64,000 nt of DNA from positions 37,843,421 through 37,907,420 of the forward strand of contig NC_079207.1 in NCBI RefSeq assembly GCF_026745355.1, written 5' to 3'. Below are positions 12,601 to 24,600 of the stretch, piece after piece; positions within the stretch are counted from its first letter, which is position 1; each line of letters opens with the position of its first letter. The DNA comes from Beta vulgaris subsp. vulgaris (lineage: Eukaryota; Streptophyta; Magnoliopsida; Caryophyllales; Amaranthaceae). Below the pieces are notes generated by a model that had not been told where the DNA came from, did not search any database, and saw nothing but the letters and a program-made list of their open reading frames with translations. The position numbers were made by a program, and so were the translations under genes.

Positions 12601-15600
12601 AAGTAATGTAATCAAGGAGCTCTAAAAAAGTTTATTAAAAATATTCTCAACCTCATGCATATCAAATGGCGAAGAAATTGTACTTCCTACAATCCACATT
12701 TATGTATTATTCCCTACTTTCAGGAAGGGGCCGATTATTATTCAGTGGAATAAAAACAGCAAATAGAGGGAGATGACAGGCGTTTCCCAACTCCAGCATG
12801 AATAGTGGAGGGTGTGGTAGTAGGGAGGGTAGTTTATGGGTGCTTCACAACCCTACAAAGGAAATGAAAAAAGAAAGGAAAAGGAGTGAAAAAGAAGAGG
12901 AAGATGGAAAAAATTAGCCAGTACCAGTATACCTGGTCAACATTCCAGTGGTGGTACCTATTTCCACCAAAGTGTCATAAAAGGTAGTTTCTGGGCCCTG
13001 GCAAGTGGCAACCTTTTCTTACAAGGTAGTTTAAGACAAAAGAGTATTTGATAAGGTTGACTCCGACAAACTTTCCAATATAAAAGAGTACCAAATGCAG
13101 AATCCTGAATTCTATGTGAAGAATTTTTTCTTTCAAAGGGGGATGTCTTCTCATGCAACAAATGGACTTAGGCTAGTTGTTCACCACGTTGTGGCCTTAT
13201 GTGTCTGGTCCTAGTGTTCCGGGCAGGGAAAAAAAAACACGGTCGCGGTCGCACACTCGGTAACGGTCGCGTTTTCACGGGAACGGCCCCTAACGGCCAA
13301 ATAGAACGTTCTGCGGTCGTCGCGGTGTGAATTTTGTGAAAAAATTCACATAAGCAGCGTTTAAAATATCAATACAACATTTGGGGTACTTTTGATGGAA
13401 ATTACTCATGTTTTTTTTGGTGCAATAGTAAAGGTGTGACTGAGTGTGGGAATAAAAAGAAAAAGAGAATAAAAATAGGGGACAAAAAAAGAAAAAGGGA
13501 ATAAAAAAAATAAAAAAAGGAAGAAAAGAAGACAGAGAAGTGGAGAACGAGCGAGATATTTTATCTCAGTTCTCACGTGACTAGCAGTCACAAAATAAAA
13601 TGAAAAAGAGAAGAAAGAAGAGAGAGAAAAGAAGAAGAATCATCAGATCCATAAAAGAGAAGTAACCTGCTTCAACAACGGCCGGCGTCCACCGGCGGCT
13701 ACGATGCCAGAAGCATCTAAAGGTATATCGCCGGCATAATCTGTCGTGACCGGTGAAGCAGGGGCCATCATTCCTCCCATACGCATATTAGGGTTTCTTT
13801 AAAAATTAGGGTTTCTTTAAAATTAGGGTTTCCATTTTAGACTGCAATTTGAAGTAATTAAATGTAATTACTTGAGGGTTTTGTGTCGAATTAGAGCATG
13901 AAGAAGCATGGTAAGATTTAATTCGAGAAATTTTTTAGTCCGATTTATGCTTTTGTTCTCCTTTTTCCTTCTTTGCCTCGCGTTTTAACACAAAGCAGCC
14001 AAAAAACCGTTCTAGAACGCCGCAAATCCGTTACATAACAGCAAAACGGCCGAGTTTGGTGTGAATTTCCTTCCACCGTTCTAGAACGGGTTTTCTCGGA
14101 ACGGCAACTCTCAAACCCGTTACAAAGCGCCCGTTCTAGAATGGAACGGCCGAGTTTTTCTTCCCTGGTTCAGGGTATAGGAGCAGCTTCTAACATACTG
14201 AGATATTTGAAGCTATTAAATTTTCTTATTAAGAAAAAATGGGAATTGGGATCAAAACATAAAACATAACCTCCAATGCAACATCACTGTTCAAAAACTA
14301 GCATAACACCCATCTTTAACTTCTACAATATTCTTCAAAGACAACATAGAATAATTAGCACATTTGACCTCAAATAGAAGTTAAAATTGTATTCTAGGCT
14401 TTTGTAACACGGACATACATTTTGTAATTGACAGTTGACATACATATCAGAATACCTCCAATTCACCATTTTAATCAATCTGCTCTTTTGAGTGGCCAAC
14501 TGCTACAGTATACAGAGCTCTATGCTATAAAGGAACTCTCGAGGACTTGGTGTCCATGTAAAGTTGCAAAAATGCCCTCCATAAAAAATTCATATTTATT
14601 AACTTTCTAAAAAATAAAAAAGGAAAAAACACCAACACCCTAATTTCACGGTAGCTATCTCTAACTCCCTTCTCCTTCTATTATCATGAACAATCATACA
14701 AACTCAACTTTATCAATTTTTTCTAAAAAAAAAAGTAAAAAACACAGCCAACACTCTTTATTTAGTTACTTTGAAATTACATTGTTGCACTATTTAGAAG
14801 ATTGGCTAAATATAGATTATGTCAAATTTTTGTTTAGAGGAACTTTTTGAACAATTATTTTTACATGTATTAGAGGTTATTAGATGTAACATAATTTAGC
14901 TTAATTAACCCAACCTCTTGTTTCCCAAAAAGCCCCACAAACCCCAAACACGTACTCCACAGCCCACACCCACCCCCCTTTTCCACCACATGCGAAGCTT
15001 CTTCTTCGAACACACCTAGAAACTCACCAATACCGATTGTTAAACCCATCGGAGAGATTCGACAATTAAACGAGCAAGAGCTCCGAAAGAAGCGGGCCAA
15101 CAGCTTATGCTTCTAATGCGGAAAAGTCGAATGTTAGACATCAAGGTAAGCAAAGGGAACTGAATGTTCTACTCACCACTACAATAAGGATGAGGAGGCA
15201 CAAGAACTCTCACTCATAGGAGGAGATTGTAGACACAGCTCGGACAAGATTTCTCTTAATTCCGTACTTGTAAGAGACACCCCCAAGACAGTCAAGATGC
15301 GGGGGCAGGCCAACAGTTATGATGTGGTGGTCATGGTTAACCCACGTGCCACCTATAACTTTCTCGCTCGCCACCGTGAAGAAGTTGTCGGTCCCAATCA
15401 GTCCAACCTATGTTACTCATATACGGATTGAGTGACTACTCGAATACGGGTGTCCAAGTGTCCGACTCGGCTATTTTCTAGAAAAAGTCAAGTTTTTAGT
15501 TTAAAATGAAGTATCGAAGTATCGAAGTAAAGTGTCGTGTCGGACACGACACAACCCCCTTTTTAAGGTAAATGAAAGTGTCGGAGTAACACTTAGTCCA

Positions 15601-18600
15601 ACCAAGATTTCGGAGTCACCTTGGGCACCATACACAGGCAAGGGGAATGCAAAATCGATCCTCCTCCATTTACAAGGTATTGATGTAGTTGAAAATTACA
15701 TTCAACTTAATCTAGGTAACTCTAACATTATATTGAGGATTCAATGGTTGGAAAAATGGGGATTCAATGGTTGAAAAATTGGGGGACAATGTCCGCTAGT
15801 TGGAAGACTCAGTTCGTCTGTCGTCAAAACTTCAGGTTAGGAATGAGTCCGAAATATGGAGAGGGAATCCTGCTTTAGGCAGGTCTTTAATCTCCCTCAA
15901 AGCTATGATGAGGACATTGATCAAAGAGGGAGGTGGATTTTTAGTTGAATTGAACAAACAAGTGACACTTAACCCCACCAACCCAAACACTGAACCAGTG
16001 TCTTCTCCCCCCCCCACCCCTCTTACACCCCACCATACAGTCCCATCACTCTATTTTCTCCCCTCCTAATGGCCTTTCCCTTCTTAGGGAGCACCTCATC
16101 CTACTGAAAGAAGGCACAGACCCCATTAGCCTGAGGCCGTATACATTCCCCCACATACAACACTATGAGATTGAGTGTCTCATTGAGGACATGATACAAG
16201 CAGGCATTATTAGACCCTCTTTTAGTCCTTTTTCAAGCCGGTTTTATTGGTCAAAAAGAAAGACCGCTCATGGCGGTTTTGCATTTATTATAGTACCATT
16301 AACAAGGCTACCTTTCCTAATGAATACCTATCCCAGTGATAGACGGGTTGTTGGATGAACTCGAGGGTGCCACCATTTTCACTAAGCTTGAACTTAAACC
16401 TAGTCATCACCACATGAAAAAGGGAGATGAACCCAAAAAGCCTTAAGTACACATCATGGCCATTATGAGTTCCTTGTAATACCATTTGGCCTCACCAATG
16501 CTCCAGCAACCTTCCATGCCTCATGAATAAGGTCATTAACCCTTTCTCTGCAAGTTTGTGCTCGCCTTCTTCCATACCTCATATATAACCCCCTCTCCGA
16601 ACTCCCCATAAAACATATTTCCCTTGTCCTAGCCCAACTCCAAAAACACCAACTCTTTGCTGACCCCCACAAATGTGAATTTGGGAAACTCAAAATTGCA
16701 TATTTTAGCCATATTATTTCTGCAAGAGACAAAACTCAATTGGCCCTTACCACACAACCTGAAGATTATTCTACGCTTAACATGGTATTACAAAAATTTG
16801 TGGCCGCTCAAGAGAGATAACTTCTTCTGAAGAAGGAACTAAGGCCTTTGAAGCTTTAATATTGGCCATGACAACAGTGCCCATGTTGGTACTCCCTAAT
16901 TTTACCGAGTTGTTTAAAGTAGAAACAAATGCTTCTAGCTTTGGGCATGGTGTTGTACTCACTCAAGACAACCACCCTCTTGCATACTTCAGTCAAACAC
17001 TCGGTCCAAGAGCTAGATTGAAGTCAATCTACGAAAAAGAACTCATGGCTATAGTGCTTGTTGTTCTTAAGTGGAAACATTACCTGAGGTTCTTGATAAA
17101 AACAGATCAACAAAGGTTTAAATTTGTCATGGAGTAAATAGAGATTGGTCTTGAATATCAGATGTGGGTAACTTAGTTTTAAAAGGCGCAAGGTGCACCG
17201 AGGCGCAAAGCGCAATGAGATGGGAGGCGCAAGGGAAGACGCGCACATCTCGTAGACGAGGCGCACCTTTGGTACCAAAATCCTTAATAATCCATAATAG
17301 AACACATTACATAATCAAAAGAATATAAAAAATTAAAATATATAAGCTGTTATAATAAAAAATATATATAAGCTATTGTCCATATTCTTTAGTCGCTATT
17401 GTAGATTTATGATTGCTTAATTACAGTATATCAATGAAATTAAGTTGCTTGTTTTTAAAAAAACAACCTTAGGATAAGAAGAACAAAAATCAGTGATTTG
17501 ACATTTCAAGGAAAAAAAAAGAAGGCAGAACAGAAGGACTAGAAAAGGAGAAGATAGGGGAAAAGAAAAAAGCTAAAAGAAAAAAAAAATAGTCACGTGA
17601 CTGAACAACTTCAGTCATAAAGGGCAAAAAACAAAAGATAAAATCTGGTAAAGAGGAGAGACAAAAAAAAGGGTGAAAGCCTCGACAGTTCCACCAGACC
17701 ACCACCATCAAGAAGGAGAGAAGCTTTTAGAGAAGAAGAAAAGAACAGAAGAAAGAGAAGAGAGAGAGAACATCAAAGAGAACTTACCTCATATCTGTTC
17801 ACCAGCGACGACCACTCAATTCAACACAAATTTCAATTTCGCAAATTAGGGTTTTTTCCTCAAATTAGGGCTTCTGATTTTTAGTTGAAATTTGAGATAT
17901 TTCATGCAATTAGGTGAGGGCTTTTGCTAGAAATCTGTGTATGAAAGCTAAGGTAGCATTTAAGTAAGATTTTCTTCCTCTTCTTCTTTGAATACAACCA
18001 GTATCTACATTTCTGCGCCTCTCACCTAAAAGTGTGTGCCTCGCTGCGCCTGCGCCTCACCCAAAGGCATCAAAAAGCACGCGTCTGGCTTCGCCTCTCG
18101 TCGTGCGCTTCGCCTGACTTGGCGGATGCGTTTTGGCTCGCGCCTCTACTCGCCTGGCGCCTTGGGTGCGCTTTGTAAAACTAAGGCAGGTAAATAAGAT
18201 TATCGGGGTTACTTTTGACATCGGCTGGCAGTAGCAATATAGTGGCAGCAGATGCTTTATCTAGACAAGACACTGCCACCTCTGAGTTAAGTGCTATTAT
18301 CATCACTACCTGTCACATATCCATGCTCACCTAAACCATTGACCCCTTCATCTCCCAGCTCACTTAAACCACAGACCAAAGCTGATGTGATTCTTTATGT
18401 AAGATTCACTAGAGTTGGGCTCTTTTATGTAGTTTAGTGGCTTTTCTTTATGAAAGGTTGGATTTTTATTTGTTTCTTTAATGTAACCTTGAGTATACTG
18501 GCGTATTTCGTCGCAATAACTCAATTAGTAACCGGATATGAAGAACTTAGGCGTATTTCGACTCAAAGTTCAACTAGGGTTTTTGGATTCACTCCTGAAA

Positions 18601-21600
18601 CTTGGTGGATTCTCTCCTAAAACAAGAATTAACTCAAAATTACTCCAACTCTTATTGATGGCCGAAAAACTCATTATATAGTACAAGTTTTCCTAAACCT
18701 ATTATGACTAGTAAAGCTTAAAAGATAAACCTAATCTTATCTATCTTTATCTTAAGGATCAAGATAAATAATCATCTATATATCACACGCCTATTAAGAC
18801 TCCTAATTCGACTTTGATAAGGAATTAGACTCCTAAGTATAATAGGATTCCTTTATCACTTAAACACTTAATTAAAATAATGCTGAAATTAAAACCCTAA
18901 TTTACATAGAATCCTAACAGAACTAGAATTCTATATAACGACTACCATTTCATATCAAACTCCCCCTCTAGAAAAAAACTTGACCACAAGTTTTAGTCTG
19001 GAAAGCATGGTACCAAATCACAGGAAGGAAATGTTGCACATATGCCATTTCCTAGCAGCACTTTGAATGTTTCATAGCCTATCTTTTCCACAATTTCAAA
19101 TGGTCCTTCATCCATAGGCTCTCCATCCTTATGATTCACATGAAGTTTTTGAGCAGCAAGTGACAACCATAATTTGTCTCCTAAGTCCATCTTAGAACCT
19201 TGGCGTAATTGTAGAACTTGTTGTCTCCCTTCCTTCTTGTTTTGTGCAGTTTTTAGAACTTCATGATGACATGAACTTATGCATACATGAGCTTTTTCTT
19301 GGATATCCGTCTCCTTCTCCTTGGGGCGCCTAGATTTAGGTGGTAAAGATTGCAAGATCATGCGTTTATCCCCATTAAAACTGAGTATGCATTAGTTTTC
19401 CCATTATGCATCACATGTCGATCACTTTGCTATGGTCTTCCTAATAATAATGAGCATGCAGTCATGGGTAAAGCATCACACCATAGTTGATCCATGTATT
19501 CACCTACACGAAAACCAACTAAAGCTTGTTTACATACCCAAATGCCATCATCATTTAACCAGCTGAGTTTATAGGGATGTGGATGCTTGCGCGTTTGCAG
19601 ATTTGATGCTTCAGCCATAGACACATCACAAACGTTAGTACATGAACCACTATCTATAATAAAAGGACAAACTTTACCCTTGATGATATAGTTGGAATGG
19701 AATAAGTTTGTACGTTGCTCATCCACAGAATCATCATGGCTAGAAGATAACAAAGAGCGACGAATGAGTAATGAAGGATGCTCTTGTTCTGGTTCACATA
19801 TAGGTTGGTTCGACCAAAAATCATCCTCATCCATAGAAGCAGGAGGATTGTGCACTTCTTCGGCCAAATAGAGGACCAATTCTTCACGGGTGGTGAGAAT
19901 GGTGTTAGGGCAATGCTTAGCTATATGTCTGAGTCCTTGGCAACGAAAACATTGCGTTTTCTTGGACCTAAGCGTGGCATTAGCAGCAGAGATCGTAGGA
20001 GATGCATTCGAGGATGGTGCGGCAGGCTTGGGTGGCGCACTCGACGAGTCAAGTGAGGCCTTTTCACTCGAAGGTGGGCTGGGCGTAGTATCCGTCGAGG
20101 TGGCAGGAGGGTTAAACCAAGGGGTGCGCTTGGATTGTTGGCGTTCAACTTTGGACGCTAGAACACAAACATCATCAAACGTCGCATAGGAGTGTAATTC
20201 CACCAAATAGGCGATGGAACGATGCAAACCAACAAGGAAGCGCGCAATTTTCTGTTCATCCTCCTCTTTAACATCACACGCCATATGGAGGCGTTCATAC
20301 TCCTTGATATATTGTTCGACAGTCATGGTGGATTGGCGCAAGGCATTGATGCGCACAAAGAGTTCTTGGCGGTAGGTCCTTGGAACAAATCGTTTTCGCA
20401 TCTTCACTTTTAGAGAGGACCAACAATCAATAGGAGGTTTTTCTTCACGAGCACGTCTTGTGCGAGTAGATTCATACCATAGGGACGCATATTTAGCTAG
20501 CTTGAGGATGGCATATGAAAACCGAGAGCCATCACTCAAATTCTTGTGGTCAAAGAACCTATCCAATCTGCTTTCCCACTCCAAATATGCTTCGGGATCG
20601 AGGTCGCCATCAAAGGTTGGTAGGTCAGCCAACCGTAAATCATCCTCACGTCGAGGTTGATGGGGAGGTGGGCGGGAAAATTTTATGTCACGCTCAAAGG
20701 TGGTGAATCGCGTGGACATAGCAGCCATCTGGGCAACAAGTTGTTGCACTTGGTCATTGGTAGCCTGAATGGCAGCGTGCAAGGAGGCAATGTCGTCAGG
20801 CATAGTGTGGGAATTTTGTTCGTCGGGTTGGGCGTGTGCTGGGTTGGCGAGGCTTGGCGATGGATTTATGCGAGACTTGCGAGCAGCAGACGAAGGCGAG
20901 GCGGGATGTGCGGGCAGTAGTGAGCGCTGTGATGTGCGAGGTAGCAGCGACGGATAGTGGGGTGAAGTAGCAGCAGCCACACCACTTGATGTGATTCTTT
21001 ATGTAAGATTCACTAGAGTTGGGCTCTTTTATGTAGTTTAGTGGCTTTTCTTTATGAAAGGTTGGATTTTTATTTGTTTCTTTAATGTAACCTTGAGTAT
21101 ACTAGCGTATTTCGTCGCAATAACTCAATTAGTAACCGGATATGAAGAACTTAGGCGTATTTCGACTCAAAGTTCAACTAGGGTTTTTGGATTCACTCCT
21201 GAAACTTGGTGGATTCTCTCCTAAAACAAGAATTAACTCAAAATTACTCTAACTCTTATTGATGGTCGAAAAACTCATTATATAGTACAAGTTTTCCTAA
21301 ACCTATTATGACTAGTAAAGCTTAAAAGATAAACCTAATCTTATCTATCTTTATCTTAAGGATCAAGATAAATAATCATCTATATATCACACGCCTATTA
21401 AGACTCCTAATTAGACTTTGATAAGGAATTAGACTCCTAAGTATAATAGGATTCCTTTATCACTTAAACACTTAATTAAAATAATGCTGAAATTAAAACC
21501 CTAATTTACATAGAATCCTAACAGAACTAGAATTCTATATAACGACTACCATTTCATATCAAAAGCAAACCCCATCCCAAGGGTTACAGTTTGCAGCAAG

Positions 21601-24600
21601 GTCACCTATTATACAAAGGCAGAATTGTCCTTCCCGAGTCTCCCCCCTTTGTGGCTACCCTCCTCCATGAGTATAACAACACCCTCCATTGAAGGAAACT
21701 CTGGAGAACAGAAGACCTACCAGAGACTTGCTAGTTACTGGTTTTCTAAAGGCATAAGGAGAGATATCACCAAATATATCTACACATGTCAGCAAAATAA
21801 AACCTCCTCCCTTATCTCTCGAATGTAAGGGTTGGAATTATTATTCATAGACTTAGTTTAGCATTACAACTACAACTTATCTGCTTTGGTAATAATCTGT
21901 TGTGCATTTCTTGCTTAATTACTTGGTTTACAGCAATATGCTTATAAGATGATTAAAGGACAAAGACATTTACGATTTAGCAAGATCAGATTTCATTCTT
22001 ATACATAGAATCTTTAAATCCCATTCTAATACAGTTTACAAGTAGATTACCTATCCTATAGTTTTACAGTTTGACCTGTTATTGCAATTGATAACCGACA
22101 ATTTAATGAGACTTCCCCGACAATTTCCTCCTTGACCATTTTCTTTGAAATTTTCCAAATAAATCTTATTTCTTTCTACTTTATATATCCCTGAAAGCTT
22201 AATCTCCCTGTTCTTTCTTGATTCTTTCCTTGTCCACTATCTAGCATATATTTACACACGCACGTGCGCAATAAGCAAGTCTATCAACAAAATCCCAACG
22301 AGAGAAAGAGGTATGATCAGACAGAAAAAGGGTGAATGTCCTTTTGCGTACATCAACTAATATACCAAAGATCTTTGCACCAGCACTATAGAAAAAAATT
22401 GCTAACCCAATTCCAACGCTAAAAAGCAAAGCATATAAAGGAAACAAGTCTATCGCACAGAACCCTATAAGAGGGTATAATACATCATTGTCCAGGTTCC
22501 GTGATACTTTCTTTCATACAAATTCAGAAAGTATATGAAAACATCTTGCTTCTAAGTTATCAGGTGCCATAAGATAAAACAGTCTGTACCTGTTCATTTT
22601 CTTATTAAACCAATCAAGCAAGCGTTCAGCTGTGCGCCCATCCTTGATTGACATTATTTCACCATCTTTTCCATCCCAACCAGCAGCAGATGCAAACTTA
22701 CCAGGCTTACCCCAAAGAAGCAGAGGATACCGATCCACTGAAAACCTATCACAGAGTTTAGCATTTATCTGTGCTGCCAAAAAAAGTGAAGATATAGGAA
22801 TAATCAATAAAAAATTTCAAAGGATACACACCAATCATTTTAAGTGATTACAAATTTTAAAAATGTTGATGCTAACAAGAGAATGAAAGACTATGGTCGC
22901 AAGTAGTTGGAGATTTCTGAACAAAGTTCCATTGATCACTCTCACCACTGCAATATGCTGAATACAGCAATCAGATAACCAAACTAGACAGCTCACCCCA
23001 GATAAAAAAAAAGAGAAAACAAGAAAAAATATAAAGGAAAGAAGAGAGCAAAAATGAAAAGCAAAAAAAATAAGGAGCCAGAGCATGCTACGTATGATCA
23101 GGTATTGGAAGTTGGAATTACAATATTGCAACAACTGTTTGACATAGTTCAGATGACACCAATAGATGATTTAATCCTTAGCATAACACTCTTTGAGTAC
23201 AACACTGAAGCAGTATAGAGACAATATTATCGAGTTAGATTATATGAGTGCCACATCATCATTTTACCAACATGTCGTATGATGCATAAGTATTTCTCAG
23301 CTTGAAAGAATAGAACTCAGCCTGATTACTGATATCTATGTATCTAATTACCAGAAAACATCTTCTGTTAGGTTCTTTTCATTCCCCAATCCCCCTCATC
23401 AGTCAATTTTATAAGACTGAGATAGTCATGAGGAAATAAAGACCCACATTCTCACGAAGTGCACAAGATATGTGTTACAGTCACTGGGAGCATATAGGTA
23501 ACAAGGGAGCAAAGCAGCAATACCTTTAAGGCACAATCTACCCTTGCCATCAATATTATTCCTGGATGTGCTGCATTAGGCCCATTAAAAATTCTTGCAA
23601 CCTTTTCATACTGGGGCTGCATGAAAACAATTTCACAGCATCACAGAGTTGGCTATGCTTGAGGAAGCATCATTTGCAATAAACTAATACACTTAACACT
23701 ACCTTATAGTTTCTGCATGCAGGGCACCTGTCAAATCACATCGTGCATTTAGAGAGTTAGCATATGATAACATTGATCAGCGTAGCCTAAGGACTAGAAA
23801 GTAATTCCTCCATTTCTACAGACATGCAACATTTGCATAGTAACTATAATTCATCTACCAACCTTATCCTATATCTCTCACAAATGTATTTAAAAAAATA
23901 GCCAGGTGTGGTCTTATTTGATTCGTCTCAATGCATACTTTCATAATATCAACTTTTTATAATTTTTACTTATACACAATTAAAGATATTAAGGAACAAA
24001 GTAGTGCATTGGATAGCTTGTAGGTTGAAAATATTGCATGTGTTTAGAAACAGAAGAAGCATCCATATAGCTACAGTGACATCAGATACAGTCATATAGG
24101 CATCAAATTCTTAAAAGTGTTTTGTCCCCAATGCTTCAGAGAAACAAAGAAATGTAGGAAACTTTCACCAAGATACCCTTACAACCCTGATTTCTCCTTT
24201 TATCACAGGAGGGTGAAAGGGTTAAAGCATATATATTACCATAACAGGAATTGTATTGCTTTCTCGTGGTCAAATTTTCCTAAGAATCAATTGGTTGGGA
24301 TTAAGCTGTGTTCTAGGAGTCCCTACTTGAAACTCGTCACTTCCTCACAATTGGTCAGGACCTTAACAGAATTCTGACACGATTTGCACCTACAACCATG
24401 CTTTTTTTAGTGAAAAGCCAGCCACAAAATAAGCAATGCTTAGGATTCCATCCATAGAAAAAAAACGCGGTCGCGGTCGCGTTCGCGGGAACGGTCGCGT
24501 TATCGCGGGAACGGCTTGTAACGGGGAAATAGAACGTTTCGCGGCCGTCGCGGCGTGAATTTTAAAAAAAAATCACACAAGTGACATTTAAACTTTTTTT

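Larger units (their letters stand above)
18383..21561 (-). mobile_element. Young non-autonomous Ty3/gypsy LTR element keeping gag and protease only (3.18 kb)
   Basis: Two 575-bp LTRs, differing at about four positions by eye, enclose a short minus-strand interior. The target duplication AAAGC is exact at 18378-18382 and 21562-21566. A polypurine tract sits next to the left LTR, which is the 3' LTR because the element reads leftwards. The interior has gag plus protease, then a stop and a tail that fuses the region after protease to the integrase C-terminal end. RT, RNase H and the integrase core are missing. It would depend on enzymes supplied elsewhere. It interrupts the older gypsy fragment in QSOX intron 4 and lies in the same direction as QSOX. 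Confidence 0.9.
14900..21835 (+). pseudogene. Broken Ty3/gypsy polyprotein, interrupted by three insertions
   Basis: Plus-strand fragments in normal gypsy order can be followed. A Pro-rich gag end precedes a decayed zinc knuckle (ANSLCF-CGK, about 15090-15120), then a protease-like region ending in [19 protein letters not shown] (15660-15770). A decayed RT runs from about 16080 to 16720, with [13 protein letters not shown] and [17 protein letters not shown]. RNase H is at 16860-17090 ([13 protein letters not shown]), the VADALSRQ motif at 18245-18275, and an integrase zinc-region piece ([17 protein letters not shown]) at 21715-21830. Stops and frameshifts are frequent. Insertions at 15409-15594, 17172-18185 and 18383-21561 split it. 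I cannot assign the clade or find its LTRs. Confidence 0.75.
7499..22589 (-). other. QSOX intron 4 (15.1 kb), packed with mobile elements
   Basis: The donor AACAG|GTACAG of exon 4 pairs with the acceptor TTGTAG|CTCATA of exon 5, and the phase is kept. The intron contains a hAT element, two smaller hAT-like elements, a broken Ty3/gypsy element with a MITE, and an LTR element nested in it. The remaining stretches (7874-8448, 12593-13215, 14176-14900 and 21840-22589) show no gene that I can recognise. Confidence 0.85.

Noticed and set aside
19654..20957. Several overlapping frames on both strands over the gag region
   Set aside because: They are shadows of the real gag-protease frame on the minus strand.
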